Below, piece after piece: positions 15,472 to 23,012 of a DNA stretch of 42,992 bases. This stretch comes from Methanofollis sp. UBA420 (GTDB lineage Archaea; Halobacteriota; Methanomicrobia; Methanomicrobiales; Methanofollaceae). The notes under the pieces were generated by a model that was not told where the DNA came from, did not search any database, and was given only the letters and a program-made list of their open reading frames with translations. A program made the position numbers and the translations under genes. Position 1 is the stretch's first letter. Each line of letters starts with the position of its first letter. The stretch lies in NCBI RefSeq assembly GCF_002498315.1, contig NZ_DAGX01000003.1:3717-46708 (forward strand), given 5' to 3'.

Positions 15472-15699
15472 ATGTCATCACGATCTGTCATTCTTGTCAT
15501 ACTGCTCGTGCTGGTGGCGGTGATCGTCGCCGGGTGCAGCCCGGCAGACACGCCGCCCGTAGCAGATACCCACGCCACCGTCGATGCCACCCCGGGAACC
15601 CCGGACGATGCCGACCTCTCCGGTGCGATCGCCCACACACAGGCCTATGCGTTTTTCAGGAGTCTCGCCCGCCTGGCCGGGATCGGTCAGGTAACCTGA
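15472..15699 (+). CDS. small lipoprotein
   Basis: A 75-residue protein. After Met-Ser-Ser-Arg-Ser comes a hydrophobic run (residues 6-19) ending Ile-Val-Ala-Gly-Cys, an archaeal lipobox with Cys21 as the lipid-bearing residue. The mature part is acidic and Pro/Thr/Asp-rich for ~30 residues, then a short amphipathic stretch. A ggaggggg ribosome binding site lies 9 bp before the ATG. I recognise no family. It would be tethered to the outer face of the membrane, like the other small envelope proteins of this region. Confidence 0.7.
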   Translation: MSSRSVILVILLVLVAVIVAGCSPADTPPVADTHATVDATPGTPDDADLSGAIAHTQAYAFFRSLARLAGIGQVT

Positions 15700-15707
15700 A
15701 AAAGGGG

Positions 15708-16274
15708 TCACTGTGCCGGAACAGCGACCCTCTTCTTCTCCTTTTCCTCCTTGTCCGCCGCCTCCACCGCGGCGGCGAGGTCTGCCCCGGCGAGCAGCAG
15801 TGCCTCGGGCGTCACCATCCCCTGGGCAAGCACGAAGCCGCCGGCGTCGCGCAGCGCCTGCTTGAGCCCGATCGCCCAGGTGTGCTCGATCAGCATCACG
15901 GCTGCGGCGCTGTCTGCCGGGATGGCGTCGGCGATCGTGGCGAGGTCGTCCGCGGCGATGCCGAAGTCATACTCCGCCACCCGTTCCGCGCCCGCCTCCG
16001 CGCCGGCACGCGCTCCCTCTTTCCCGGCCGCCCCGAACCCGATGAGGGCTCCCACAACGGCGCCGAAGCGCATCCTCTCCTCCTCGGTGAGATCGGTAGC
16101 CTGAAACTCGGTGACTTTGCCGTCGGCATCCTTCCAGACAAAGAGGAGGTCGATCAGCCTCATCGTACCCTTTTCTCGCAGGGATCTAAGTTGCTTGAGA
16201 ACTTGTCCATGGAATTCGGGCTCGTCAAAGCCGATCACGACCATCTGCATCGGTCCATACATTACGTTTGCCAT
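15708..16274 (-). CDS. DUF1269/DUF6325-like protein
   Basis: A 188-residue protein of the same general type as the product of 21200-21724: a beta-alpha-beta N-terminus (Met-Val-Val-Ile-Gly-Phe-Asp-Glu-Pro-Glu-Phe), a Leu-Ile-Asp-Leu-Leu-Phe-Val-Trp-Lys-Asp strand, then a glycine/alanine-rich segment (residues 73-97) that could insert into or pack against the membrane, and a second alpha-beta domain. The C-terminus is charged with Lys/Glu. The ATG at 16274 has ggagga upstream. Function is unknown in the family; a regulator-like or ion-transport role has been speculated for relatives. Confidence 0.7.
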   Translation of the reverse strand: MANVMYGPMQMVVIGFDEPEFHGQVLKQLRSLREKGTMRLIDLLFVWKDADGKVTEFQATDLTEEERMRFGAVVGALIGFGAAGKEGARAGAEAGAERVAEYDFGIAADDLATIADAIPADSAAAVMLIEHTWAIGLKQALRDAGGFVLAQGMVTPEALLLAGADLAAAVEAADKEEKEKKRVAVPAQ

Positions 16275-16398
16275 CTCTCTTCCTCCGCCATTCCTTCCCT
16301 GTGCGGGTAGGGGCGACCTGTGTCACGACAGAGAAATATAAAAATGTGGTGATTGTTTTAGTTCGGTCGCCTTCCCGGATTCTACAACCTCTGTGGCC

Positions 16399-16821
16399 TC
16401 AGGGCGTGCACTTCAACTCGGCAAAGAGGTTCTGCCATGCCTGTCTGAAGGCGACGCGCTGTTCCGTGACCGATGATAGACCCTCCCCCAGGGTGGCACT
16501 TTCAGGGATGTTCCTGACTGCGTTGTCCAGGTTGGTGTACGCGGTCTCGAGTTCGGTCACCCGTGCCGATTTCAGGTCTTTCGCCGATGTCCTGACACTC
16601 TCCATCGCTGTTTTGACCTCGGCCTCGGCCGCTCGCAGGTCACCGACCGTCGAGTCCCTGTTGATCGCCTCGACTTTCTTTAATGCCTGGTCCAGGTCTG
16701 CCATGCTCTGGCAGAGCTGTGCCTCGGCCTGCTGGCTTGTGGGCTGCTGGGTGCACCCGGCGACGGCGATGACCGCCAGCAGGGCGATGCCGATACAGAT
16801 CCCGATTGTCTCTTTTTTCAT
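16399..16821 (-). CDS. coiled-coil lipoprotein
   Basis: A 140-residue exported lipoprotein. Met-Lys-Lys and a hydrophobic helix lead to Val-Ala-Gly-Cys-Thr, a lipobox with the lipidated Cys near residue 22. The mature part is almost entirely helical with heptad-like spacing (Ala, Leu, Val, Glu, Lys), probably a coiled-coil or three-helix bundle. The ATG at 16821 has ggaggg about 8 bp upstream. No enzymatic motif is present. A TATA box at 16883-16900 precedes it. Confidence 0.75.
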   Translation of the reverse strand: MKKETIGICIGIALLAVIAVAGCTQQPTSQQAEAQLCQSMADLDQALKKVEAINRDSTVGDLRAAEAEVKTAMESVRTSAKDLKSARVTELETAYTNLDNAVRNIPESATLGEGLSSVTEQRVAFRQAWQNLFAELKCTP

Positions 16822-16882
16822 CCTCTCCCTCCGGACCGGACTCAAGGCAGATGTGCCTGCCCGGTCTTCAATCGCCAGTATG

Positions 16883-16900
16883 GCATATAAGATATATATC
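16883..16900 (-). promoter_or_regulatory. TATA box of the coiled-coil lipoprotein gene
   Basis: The minus strand reads gatatatatcttatatgcc here, placing the transcript start near 16860 and a ~40-nt leader carrying the Shine-Dalgarno. Confidence 0.5.
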
Positions 16901-17081
16901 CACGCGTATCGATATCGCCCCTCCCCGGTGCAGTGTTCCCTCCGTTATCACCACTCTATGGAGGGATTTATCTCCTGATAGCCGCCGGGACGAGGAGATC
17001 GAGGGGGCCGGTGACGATATATATGAGGAGGATCTTCTCCGGGTACCGCCCGGGCCGGGCGGTCTGGAGACGATGTTTGTC

Positions 17082-17474
17082 ATGACACGAAGCCGACCTT
17101 TTGGTATTACCGTCCTCGCGTTCCTGGCTATTCTTGCGGCGATCCAGGCCGTGGTCTATACCCTGCAGATGCTGCACCTCCTCCCCGTCACCCTGGGGCC
17201 GGTGCGTTTCTTCACCTTCGACCTTCTCGGGGCGATCCTCTGGGGCATGCTTGCCCTCATCTATCTCTGGGTCTTCCGGATGCTCTGGAACCTCGACCCG
17301 CAGGGATGGGTCTTTGTCGTGCTCCTCTCTGTCCTGAACCTCGTCCTGGCCTTCCTCTCCGTCCTTGGTGCGTCCACCTGGGAGGCGATGGCGCCTGCAC
17401 TCCTGATCAACGGGGTCATCCTCATCTACTGCCTGGCGCCCGGCACGAAAGAGGCGTTCGGCGTACCGGGATAG
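17082..17474 (+). CDS. four-helix small membrane protein
   Basis: A ~130-residue protein with four hydrophobic helices (about residues 8-28, 43-66, 75-95 and 100-120). The opening Arg-Pro-Phe-Gly-Ile-Thr-Val-Leu-Ala-Phe-Leu and the Trp-Asn-Leu-Asp-Pro-Gln-Gly-Trp between helices 2 and 3 are typical of a widespread uncharacterised family of small actinobacterial and archaeal membrane proteins. The start at 17082 gives a normal spacing to the ggaga at 17066-17070; an ATG at 17073 is too close to that site. A TATA box lies at 17015-17024. Confidence 0.7.
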   Translation: MTRSRPFGITVLAFLAILAAIQAVVYTLQMLHLLPVTLGPVRFFTFDLLGAILWGMLALIYLWVFRMLWNLDPQGWVFVVLLSVLNLVLAFLSVLGASTWEAMAPALLINGVILIYCLAPGTKEAFGVPG

Positions 17475-17499
17475 GGAAAAAAAGGGGGTGGCCCCCGGC

Positions 17500-19857
17500 C
17501 TACTGCCGGGCGAGGGCCATCCTGATCTCGGCCTCGTGGTCCTCGATCCTCTCCCCGCTGACGTCGACGGCCACACGGTGGATCGTGCCCGTGAATGCGA
17601 ACGGGGGCCTGTACAGATCTGTGATCGGCGACCCCCTGCTCCGCCCGCAGCACAGTCCCCCACCGAGGCCGATGAGGATCGGGACGGTCACCGGCACCTC
17701 CATCTCGCCCACCGGCCTCTCATTGAAGTACAGGCGCCCCGTGCCCGGCGCCCCCTTCCCGTTCCTGACGTCGGGCTCGCCCGTCCTCTCGAACTGGTAA
17801 CTCAGGACCACCCGCCCCTCGGGGACCGTCTCCGTGGAGACGAGGTGGAACTCCCTGACGCCCACGTAGTTGTGGACATAGTGGAGCCTGTTCTCCTTCA
17901 CGAAGAGGGCGTACCCCCCGACATTGCTGCCATGGGAGAGCAGGACCCCCTCGGCCCCTCCCTCCGGGATATCGACCACCGCCGCGATGACGTGCGAGCG
18001 GTTGAGCACCTTCACGGCCGTGTTCTCGGGCACTCCCTGCGTCCCCGGGAAGTAGACATAGCGCGCCCTCTCCCCTCCTATCTCAGGGCGAGGGTCGGCA
18101 AAGCGCTGGACGCCGCGGCCGTCGATGGGCAGCACATGATACCTGCCCGCCTCCGCGTACCACAGGGTGACCAGTTCCTGCAGGACCTCCGGGTACTCTC
18201 CGGCCACATTGTGCGCCTCGGTGACGTCAGTCTCCACATGGTACAGTTCCCAGCCCTTTGCATCGAGTTCCCTGAGCTTTTCCGCCGATATCGGCTGCCC
18301 GAAAGGCCCGCTCTCGGCGAAGGAGGGGCCCGGCCAGGGACAGACCGCCTTCCAGCCTTTGTGGTAGAGGGAACGGTGGCCGATCATCTCGTAGTACTGG
18401 GTCGCGTGCCTGGACGGCGCCGCGGCGTCGTCGAGACTCCCGGCAAAACTCACGCCCTCGATGGGCGACTGGGTCACGCCCCTGATCGCCGCGGGCGGCC
18501 TGATGCCGAGCACCTCCAGCACTGTCGGCACGATATCGATGGCATGGGCGTACTGCGTCCTGATCTTCCCCTTCGCCCTGATCCCTCGCGGCCAGTGGAC
18601 GATGAAGGGGTCGCTGATCCCTCCCCTGTACGTCTCCCTCTTCCAGCGCCTGAAAGGCGTGTCGCCGGCCCAGGTCCACCCCCAGGCATAGTGGTTGAAG
18701 TACTTCGGCCCGCCCAGATCGTCCAGGGCCGCAAGGTTGTCCTCCAGGGACTCGGGGACGTAATTGAAGAACCTGTTTTCGTTGACCGACCCGGTGGGGC
18801 CGCCCTCCGCACTGGCGCCGTTGTCCGAGATGACCATGACCAGAGTCTTCTCCAGTTCGCCGATCGATTCCAGGTAGTCGAGGACGCGGCCTATGTGGTG
18901 GTAGGTATGCTCCAGGAAACCGGCGAAGACCTCCATCATCCTGGCGTACAGGCGCCTCTCCTTCTCAGGGAGTGCGTCCCACCGCGGCACGTCCGGGTCG
19001 TGCGGCGGGAGGTCGGTGCCTTCGGGGACGATGCCGAGTTCCTTCTGCCGGGCAAAGACCCTCTGCCGGTAGGCCTCCCAGCCGTCGTCGAAGACGCCCC
19101 TGTAGCGGTCGGCCCATTCCCTCGGCACATGGTGCGGGGCATGCATCGCGCCGGTGCAGTAGTACATAAAGAAGGGCCTGTCAGGGGCGACCTGTTTCGC
19201 GTCGGCGACGAAGCCGATCGCCCGGTCCGCGAGGTCCTCGTTGAGGGTGTAGCCCTCCTCCGGCGTCCGCGGCGGGTCGATCGTGTGGTTGTCGTGGGCG
19301 AGGTCGGGATAATACTGGTGGGTGTCGCCGCCGAGAAATCCGTAAAACCGTTCGAAACCGCGGCCCAGGGGCCAGCGCTCGTACGGGCCGGCCGCGCTGA
19401 TCTGCTCGGCCGGCGTCAGGTGCCACTTGCCGACCGCGAAGGTGTTGTAGCCGTTCTGGAGCAGCATCTCGGAAAGAAATCCGTTCTCAAAGGGGATGCT
19501 CCCGGAATAACCCGGGTACCCGGTCGAGATCTCGGTGATCCCGGCCATGTTGTTGGAGTGGTGGTTGCGCCCTGTCAGGATGCAGGACCGTGTCGGCGAG
19601 CAGAGCGCCGTCGTGTGCATGTTGGTGTAGCGCAGACCCCCTTCGGCAAGGCGGTCCAGGTTCGGCGTCCTGATGGGTGAGCCGTAACAACCCAGTTGCC
19701 CGAAGCCCGTGTCGTCGAGCACGATGATCAGGACATTCGGTGCTCCCTCCTTCGCCCGCAGGGGCGCGGGCCAGGCCGGCGTGGACTCGTCGACCGTCCG
19801 GCCGATCGTCCCGGGAAACGCCGTCCCGGGCGGGTACTCGATCAGTTTCTCGTTCAT
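17500..19857 (-). CDS. arylsulfatase (type I, formylglycine-dependent)
   Basis: A 785-residue sulfatase of the large AtsA/AtsD-like type. Metal-binding Leu-Asp-Asp-Thr-Gly-Phe-Gly-Gln (Asp48, Asp49) is followed by the signature Leu-Cys-Ser-Pro-Thr-Arg-Ser-Cys-Ile-Leu-Thr-Gly-Arg, in which Cys86 should be converted to formylglycine. Gly-Lys-Trp-His, Met-His-Ala-Pro-His-His and Ser-Asp-Asn-Gly-Ala-Ser complete the active site. The last ~200 residues form a beta-rich domain. No signal peptide is visible, so it may act in the cytoplasm. The ATG at 19857 has aggaggg 8 bp upstream; the ATG at 19863 is too close to it. A cysteine-type sulfatase needs a maturase; see the relic at 21829-22080. The family is unusual for methanogens. 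Confidence 0.9.
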   Translation of the reverse strand: MNEKLIEYPPGTAFPGTIGRTVDESTPAWPAPLRAKEGAPNVLIIVLDDTGFGQLGCYGSPIRTPNLDRLAEGGLRYTNMHTTALCSPTRSCILTGRNHHSNNMAGITEISTGYPGYSGSIPFENGFLSEMLLQNGYNTFAVGKWHLTPAEQISAAGPYERWPLGRGFERFYGFLGGDTHQYYPDLAHDNHTIDPPRTPEEGYTLNEDLADRAIGFVADAKQVAPDRPFFMYYCTGAMHAPHHVPREWADRYRGVFDDGWEAYRQRVFARQKELGIVPEGTDLPPHDPDVPRWDALPEKERRLYARMMEVFAGFLEHTYHHIGRVLDYLESIGELEKTLVMVISDNGASAEGGPTGSVNENRFFNYVPESLEDNLAALDDLGGPKYFNHYAWGWTWAGDTPFRRWKRETYRGGISDPFIVHWPRGIRAKGKIRTQYAHAIDIVPTVLEVLGIRPPAAIRGVTQSPIEGVSFAGSLDDAAAPSRHATQYYEMIGHRSLYHKGWKAVCPWPGPSFAESGPFGQPISAEKLRELDAKGWELYHVETDVTEAHNVAGEYPEVLQELVTLWYAEAGRYHVLPIDGRGVQRFADPRPEIGGERARYVYFPGTQGVPENTAVKVLNRSHVIAAVVDIPEGGAEGVLLSHGSNVGGYALFVKENRLHYVHNYVGVREFHLVSTETVPEGRVVLSYQFERTGEPDVRNGKGAPGTGRLYFNERPVGEMEVPVTVPILIGLGGGLCCGRSRGSPITDLYRPPFAFTGTIHRVAVDVSGERIEDHEAEIRMALARQ

Positions 19858-19906
19858 CTCCATATCCCTCCTGGATAGGGGGGGATACCCGGAGTGGGGA
19901 GTACGA

Positions 19907-19916
19907 GATATATATC
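19907..19916 (-). promoter_or_regulatory. palindromic TATA box of the sulfatase gene
   Basis: gatatatatc, a perfect 10-bp palindrome, lies about 50 bp before the sulfatase start, between the HdeD stop and the sulfatase. It implies that the sulfatase has its own promoter. Confidence 0.5.
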
Positions 19917-19924
19917 CTCCCCTC

Positions 19925-20476
19925 TCACCCTGCCGCACGCAGGCGGAAGGAGAAGACCATCGCGCTCACCCCGCCGAGGATCGCCAGGATGCCGAGGAGC
20001 AGCACCAGGGACGCGACGGTGAAGAGGGGGTTTGCGAGGAGGATGACGCCGAGGATGATGCTGATGATGCCGAGGAGTGCCGGCGCCCACCCGCCGCCGC
20101 TCACGCCCTGTGCGATGCCGGCGGCCCCCATGATCATCCCGAGCACGCCGATGAGGATCGCGAGGAATGAGGAGATGATGGCCGTGCTGTACAGGGGGTA
20201 CGCCAGCACCAGGACCCCGGCGATGATCCCGAGGAGGGCGAGGACGATCGTCCATATCCCGTGGTCTCCACCGAAGAATATACCGACAAGGGCGACGATG
20301 CCGGTGATCATCCAGTATATCCCGAGGAAGGTGACCAGGACGACGAGGGTCTGTGCCGGCCATGCGAGCAGGACCAGACCGAAGAGGAGGGTGACGATGC
20401 CCTGAAGGAGGACGAGCCACCAGGGAAAGGTTTCTTCTACTACCACAATATCAGCACGGATCGTTTCACCGTTCAT
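19925..20476 (-). CDS. HdeD (DUF308) family membrane protein
   Basis: A 183-residue protein with six hydrophobic helices in three hairpin pairs, the DUF308/HdeD pattern, with Trp-Trp-Leu-Val-Leu-Leu-Gln-Gly-Ile near residue 19 and repeated Gly-Ile-Ile-x-Gly-Val-x-x-Leu segments. In Escherichia coli HdeD is linked to acid resistance at high cell density; the role in archaea is untested. The ATG at 20476 has aggtg upstream; the longer frame to 20533 would begin before the likely transcript start (TATA near 20506-20515). Confidence 0.85.
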   Translation of the reverse strand: MNGETIRADIVVVEETFPWWLVLLQGIVTLLFGLVLLAWPAQTLVVLVTFLGIYWMITGIVALVGIFFGGDHGIWTIVLALLGIIAGVLVLAYPLYSTAIISSFLAILIGVLGMIMGAAGIAQGVSGGGWAPALLGIISIILGVILLANPLFTVASLVLLLGILAILGGVSAMVFSFRLRAAG

Positions 20477-20619
20477 GATGACACCTGGGTGTAGGGACTC
20501 CTGTGTAATTATATTCCTTTCGTCCTCCCGCACCCCAACCTATATCGCCGGGCAGAGAGCCATGGGGAGACACCAGGGATCTGGAGGAGTTTCTCTCCTT
20601 CCTGTCCGCGGCCCGCACC

Positions 20620-21159
20620 ATGAATCCCGACTGGCTCTTCACCTGGCTCCGGCAGGCATCAAAGGTCATATTGATCGTCGTCATCTTCACCCTACTCATT
20701 CCTCTCCTCCTCGGCCTCGCCCTCTCCGTCCCCTCGGGCGTGGTGCTCGGCCTCGTTTCTTCCACTCTCCTCCTCCAGGCGAACGCCGTCTTCGTCGGTC
20801 TCGCGATGGGTCTCCACCCTGTCATGGTTCTTGCGGTCATGACCCTCGTCGAGGTCGGCGCCGTGCTCGCGATCTTCGAGACCTGCGACACCTTTGCGAT
20901 GCAGTCGGTACGGATCCAGGCCATGCTTGAGAAAACCGGGAAAAAGATGCAGACAATGAAATATCTCTCAAAATATGGCGTCTATACTCTCTTCTTCCTC
21001 CCGGTATTCCCCATCATCGGGCTGTACTCCAGCGTCGTCATTGCGTGGATTCTCCAGTGGGACCGCCGTCTCTCTCTCCTTTTTATCACCCTCGGCTGGA
21101 TCGGGATCTGCCTGGCACTCATGCTCATGAAGTTTGGCGTCCTTAAGATCATCCTCTGA
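20620..21159 (+). CDS. putative small multidrug-export family protein (PF06695-like)
   Basis: A 179-residue membrane protein with about five helices. Lys-Tyr-Gly-Val-Tyr-Thr-Leu-Phe-Phe-Leu-Pro-Val-Phe-Pro-Ile-Ile-Gly (residues 118-134), followed by a loop and a Gly-Trp-Ile-Gly helix, resembles the re-entrant region of the Sm_multidrug_ex/DedA-like proteins. The name is historical; transport has not been shown for most members. It is monocistronic, facing the DUF1269-like gene. A TATA-like cctatat lies about 75 bp upstream. Confidence 0.6.
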   Translation: MNPDWLFTWLRQASKVILIVVIFTLLIPLLLGLALSVPSGVVLGLVSSTLLLQANAVFVGLAMGLHPVMVLAVMTLVEVGAVLAIFETCDTFAMQSVRIQAMLEKTGKKMQTMKYLSKYGVYTLFFLPVFPIIGLYSSVVIAWILQWDRRLSLLFITLGWIGICLALMLMKFGVLKIIL

Positions 21160-21199
21160 TGAACGGTGGACGAAAAAAAGTGGAGTTCGCAGGGCCCTC

Positions 21200-21724
21200 T
21201 CACATCGCCGGGGCCGCGACCTTCTCCTTCTCTGCCGGTTCCTCCTCGCCGAAGGCCGCCCTCAGTTTTGCCTCGTTCTCCGCGGTCATGGACGTCCTGA
21301 TGACCGTGCCCTTGAACTCCGCCATCTCCTTGAGGAACTTGTCAGGCGTCGCCTCCTTGATCAGCATGAAGACCGCTGAATTCCCGGGCTTCACCGTTTC
21401 GGAAACGTCTTTGATGAACTTGTCATCGATGCCGTAGTCTGCAAAGTGGCCGGCGATCGCCCCGGCGATCGCGCCGATCGCAAGCCCGAGGACCGGCACA
21501 AAGAAGATAAGCCCGATGAGGAGGCCCCAGAAACTCCCGCTCAGCGCCCCTATGCCGGCAAGGCTCGTCGACTGCTTGATGTCTGTCTTCCCGTCCTGGT
21601 GGCGGACCACCACGACCAGGTCCTCGAGCCCGACCAGGTGCTCCTTGCTCATCTGCGCGAGTTTGTCCCTCACCCGGAACGCGGTTTTTTCGTCGTCAAA
21701 TCCGACGACAACCAGATCACTCAT
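21200..21724 (-). CDS. DUF1269 family membrane protein
   Basis: A 174-residue DUF1269 protein. It begins Asp-Leu-Val-Val-Val-Gly-Phe-Asp-Asp-Glu and continues with Glu-Asp-Leu-Val-Val-Val-Val-Arg; the central Gly-rich hairpin (residues 56-92) with Leu-Ile-Gly-Leu-Ile-Phe-Phe-Val-Pro and Ala-Ile-Ala-Gly-Ala-Ile-Ala-Gly is the family hallmark. A second domain follows with Gly-Asn-Ser-Ala-Val-Phe-Met-Leu-Ile. It is a distant relative of the 15708-16274 product, so the region carries two. Its function is unknown. Confidence 0.88.
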   Translation of the reverse strand: MSDLVVVGFDDEKTAFRVRDKLAQMSKEHLVGLEDLVVVVRHQDGKTDIKQSTSLAGIGALSGSFWGLLIGLIFFVPVLGLAIGAIAGAIAGHFADYGIDDKFIKDVSETVKPGNSAVFMLIKEATPDKFLKEMAEFKGTVIRTSMTAENEAKLRAAFGEEEPAEKEKVAAPAM

Positions 21725-21828
21725 GATTCGTCCCCCCTTTCGTCATGCTCTTCAGCCCGGAGAACCCCGGACCGATATCCCGAATGGGGCAGGCGGTATA
21801 AAAACCCCGTGATCCCACCCCCCTCTCT

Positions 21829-22080
21829 TCACCGCCTCCCGCAGCACTGCTTGTACTTCAGCCCGCTCCCGCAGGGGCAGGGGTCGTTCCGCCCGGTCTT
21901 TGCCCCGCCGGTCGCCTGTCGACCCGATAGGCGTCGTGCATCTCCCGTGTGCCGCCGAGGCTGAGGCCCACGAGATAGTTGTGCTCCCGAAAAACTCGCA
22001 CCACGCGTCGTTCAGGAGAGTCCTGTTTGTCTGGATGGTGTTCTCGACGATCATGCCTGGCCGCATGTATCTCTCCTCAG
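21829..22080 (-). pseudogene. relic of an anaerobic sulfatase-maturating enzyme (radical SAM, SEC-C tail)
   Basis: On the minus strand 22078-21992 translates to Arg-Tyr-Met-Arg-Pro-Gly-Met-Ile then Glu-Asn-Thr-Ile-Gln-Thr-Asn-Arg-Thr-Leu-Leu and Asp-Ala-Trp-Cys-Glu-Phe-Phe. After a one-base loss near 21992 the next frame continues Arg-Glu-His-Asn-Tyr-Leu-Val-Gly-Leu-Ser-Leu and Arg-Glu-Met-His-Asp-Ala-Tyr-Arg. This is the internal part of the anSME radical-SAM fold. A third frame then gives Lys-Thr-Gly-Arg-Asn-Asp-Pro-Cys-Pro-Cys-Gly-Ser-Gly and ends Lys-Gln-Cys-Cys-Gly-Arg-Arg-stop, the SEC-C motif that closes such proteins. The N-terminal cluster motif and most of the core are missing, so it cannot be active. 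Confidence 0.75.
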
Positions 22081-22325
22081 GTGCGCCCCAACCTCTTTTC
22101 CCATGTGACCTGGCAGCGCACGAGACCGCAGATCTCCCTGACGGCAAGGACGGAGAGGAGGATCGCGGCGATGAGCATGACGACGACGAAGACCGCGAGC
22201 GCCTGGTCGGCCGTGACTCCGAGACCTGCTGCTGCCGCCCCGATCAGATGCGGAAAATGGGGGACGAAGACGACGAGCGTGATCACGAGTACCAGGAGGA
22301 CGGTAAAAATGGGAAATGGTTTCAT
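22077..22325 (-). CDS. two-helix small membrane protein
   Basis: An 82-residue protein with hydrophobic helices at about residues 6-32 and 38-63, then a short basic tail with Cys-Gly-Leu-Val-Arg-Cys. Its stop codon abuts the maturase relic, so the tail may come from the rearrangement that created the relic. No family is recognised. It follows the 22344-22922 gene by 18 bp and is probably in its operon. Confidence 0.55.
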   Translation of the reverse strand: MKPFPIFTVLLVLVITLVVFVPHFPHLIGAAAAGLGVTADQALAVFVVVMLIAAILLSVLAVREICGLVRCQVTWEKRLGRT

Positions 22326-22343
22326 GTCCGGTCCCGTGCCAGA

Positions 22344-22922
22344 TCAGATCTTTTTCTCCTCCTCAGGTGTGGCCTCTTTCAGCTTTTCAACCCTCTTTGA
22401 AAAATCCACGGCCTTCTGCTCGATCTCGACCGAGAAGATCCGCCCTGCCTGGAAGAGGACGATGATCGCCCAGATGACCAGGAGGACCAGGACCACGCCG
22501 GCGAGCACGCCGAGTACCCCTGCGATCAGGGGCAGGAAGAAGAGGTACGCGAGCACGGCGATGAGCACGTAGCCGATGAGCCTGAACCCTGTCTGGTATC
22601 TCTCCAGTTTTTCATCGGAGACCTCCCCCTTCGAGAACGCGAGCGTTGCATACCCGGCGACGGCATTGGTGACGTCGATGATCTCCTTGAGGATGGCAAG
22701 GAAAACGATGATCAGGGCGACGATCACGATCGCCGATATCAGCGGCTGGAGCCCGATCAGGCCGAGAAATGTCGGGTCACCGAGCGATCCTGCAAGAGGA
22801 ATGAAGATATAGACGGCGAAAAGCCAGATCAGAAAGGCAATAACGATTTCAACGATGATCTTCGGGAGACTGTCTGCAATCTCCCGCCTGGATTCGGTAT
22901 AAATTTCTTCACGGGTGACCAT
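22344..22922 (-). CDS. multi-helix membrane protein of unknown function
   Basis: A 192-residue protein: a charged N-terminus (Met-Val-Thr-Arg-Glu-Glu), four hydrophobic segments (about residues 22-45, 55-80, 115-135 and 137-158), a charged loop near 95-110, and a Lys/Glu-rich C-terminal helix. The helix pattern recalls uncharacterised DUF proteins of methanogens near DUF1269 genes. The ATG at 22922 is favoured; a TATA box at 22944-22953 puts the transcript start almost at the ATG, so the message is leaderless or nearly so. Confidence 0.65.
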   Translation of the reverse strand: MVTREEIYTESRREIADSLPKIIVEIVIAFLIWLFAVYIFIPLAGSLGDPTFLGLIGLQPLISAIVIVALIIVFLAILKEIIDVTNAVAGYATLAFSKGEVSDEKLERYQTGFRLIGYVLIAVLAYLFFLPLIAGVLGVLAGVVLVLLVIWAIIVLFQAGRIFSVEIEQKAVDFSKRVEKLKEATPEEEKKI

Positions 22923-22943
22923 ACTACCACCACGGCGACACAT

Positions 22944-22953
22944 GATATATAAA
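22944..22953 (-). promoter_or_regulatory. TATA box of the membrane protein gene pair
   Basis: Minus strand tttatatatc lies about 26 bp before the ATG at 22922. A second A+T patch, gaatttatatttg (22957-22969), is adjacent. Confidence 0.5.
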
Positions 22954-23012
22954 TCAGAATTTATATTTGCCGGTCGCCGGGCCTTGCCCGTGCAGATGCC
23001 TGATTTTCCAGA

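Noticed and set aside
14334..16310. 658-codon plus-strand frame
   Set aside because: It runs antisense to the methyltransferase and DUF1269-like genes, has no family character and starts inside the SRP RNA region.
17488..19680. 730-codon plus-strand frame opposite the sulfatase
   Set aside because: Arg/Pro/Val-rich composition typical of a shadow; the sulfatase strand carries every conserved motif.
21752..22147. 131-codon continuous frame over the maturase relic
   Set aside because: The family-like sequence jumps between three frames, so the continuous frame is an accident of decay, not a gene.
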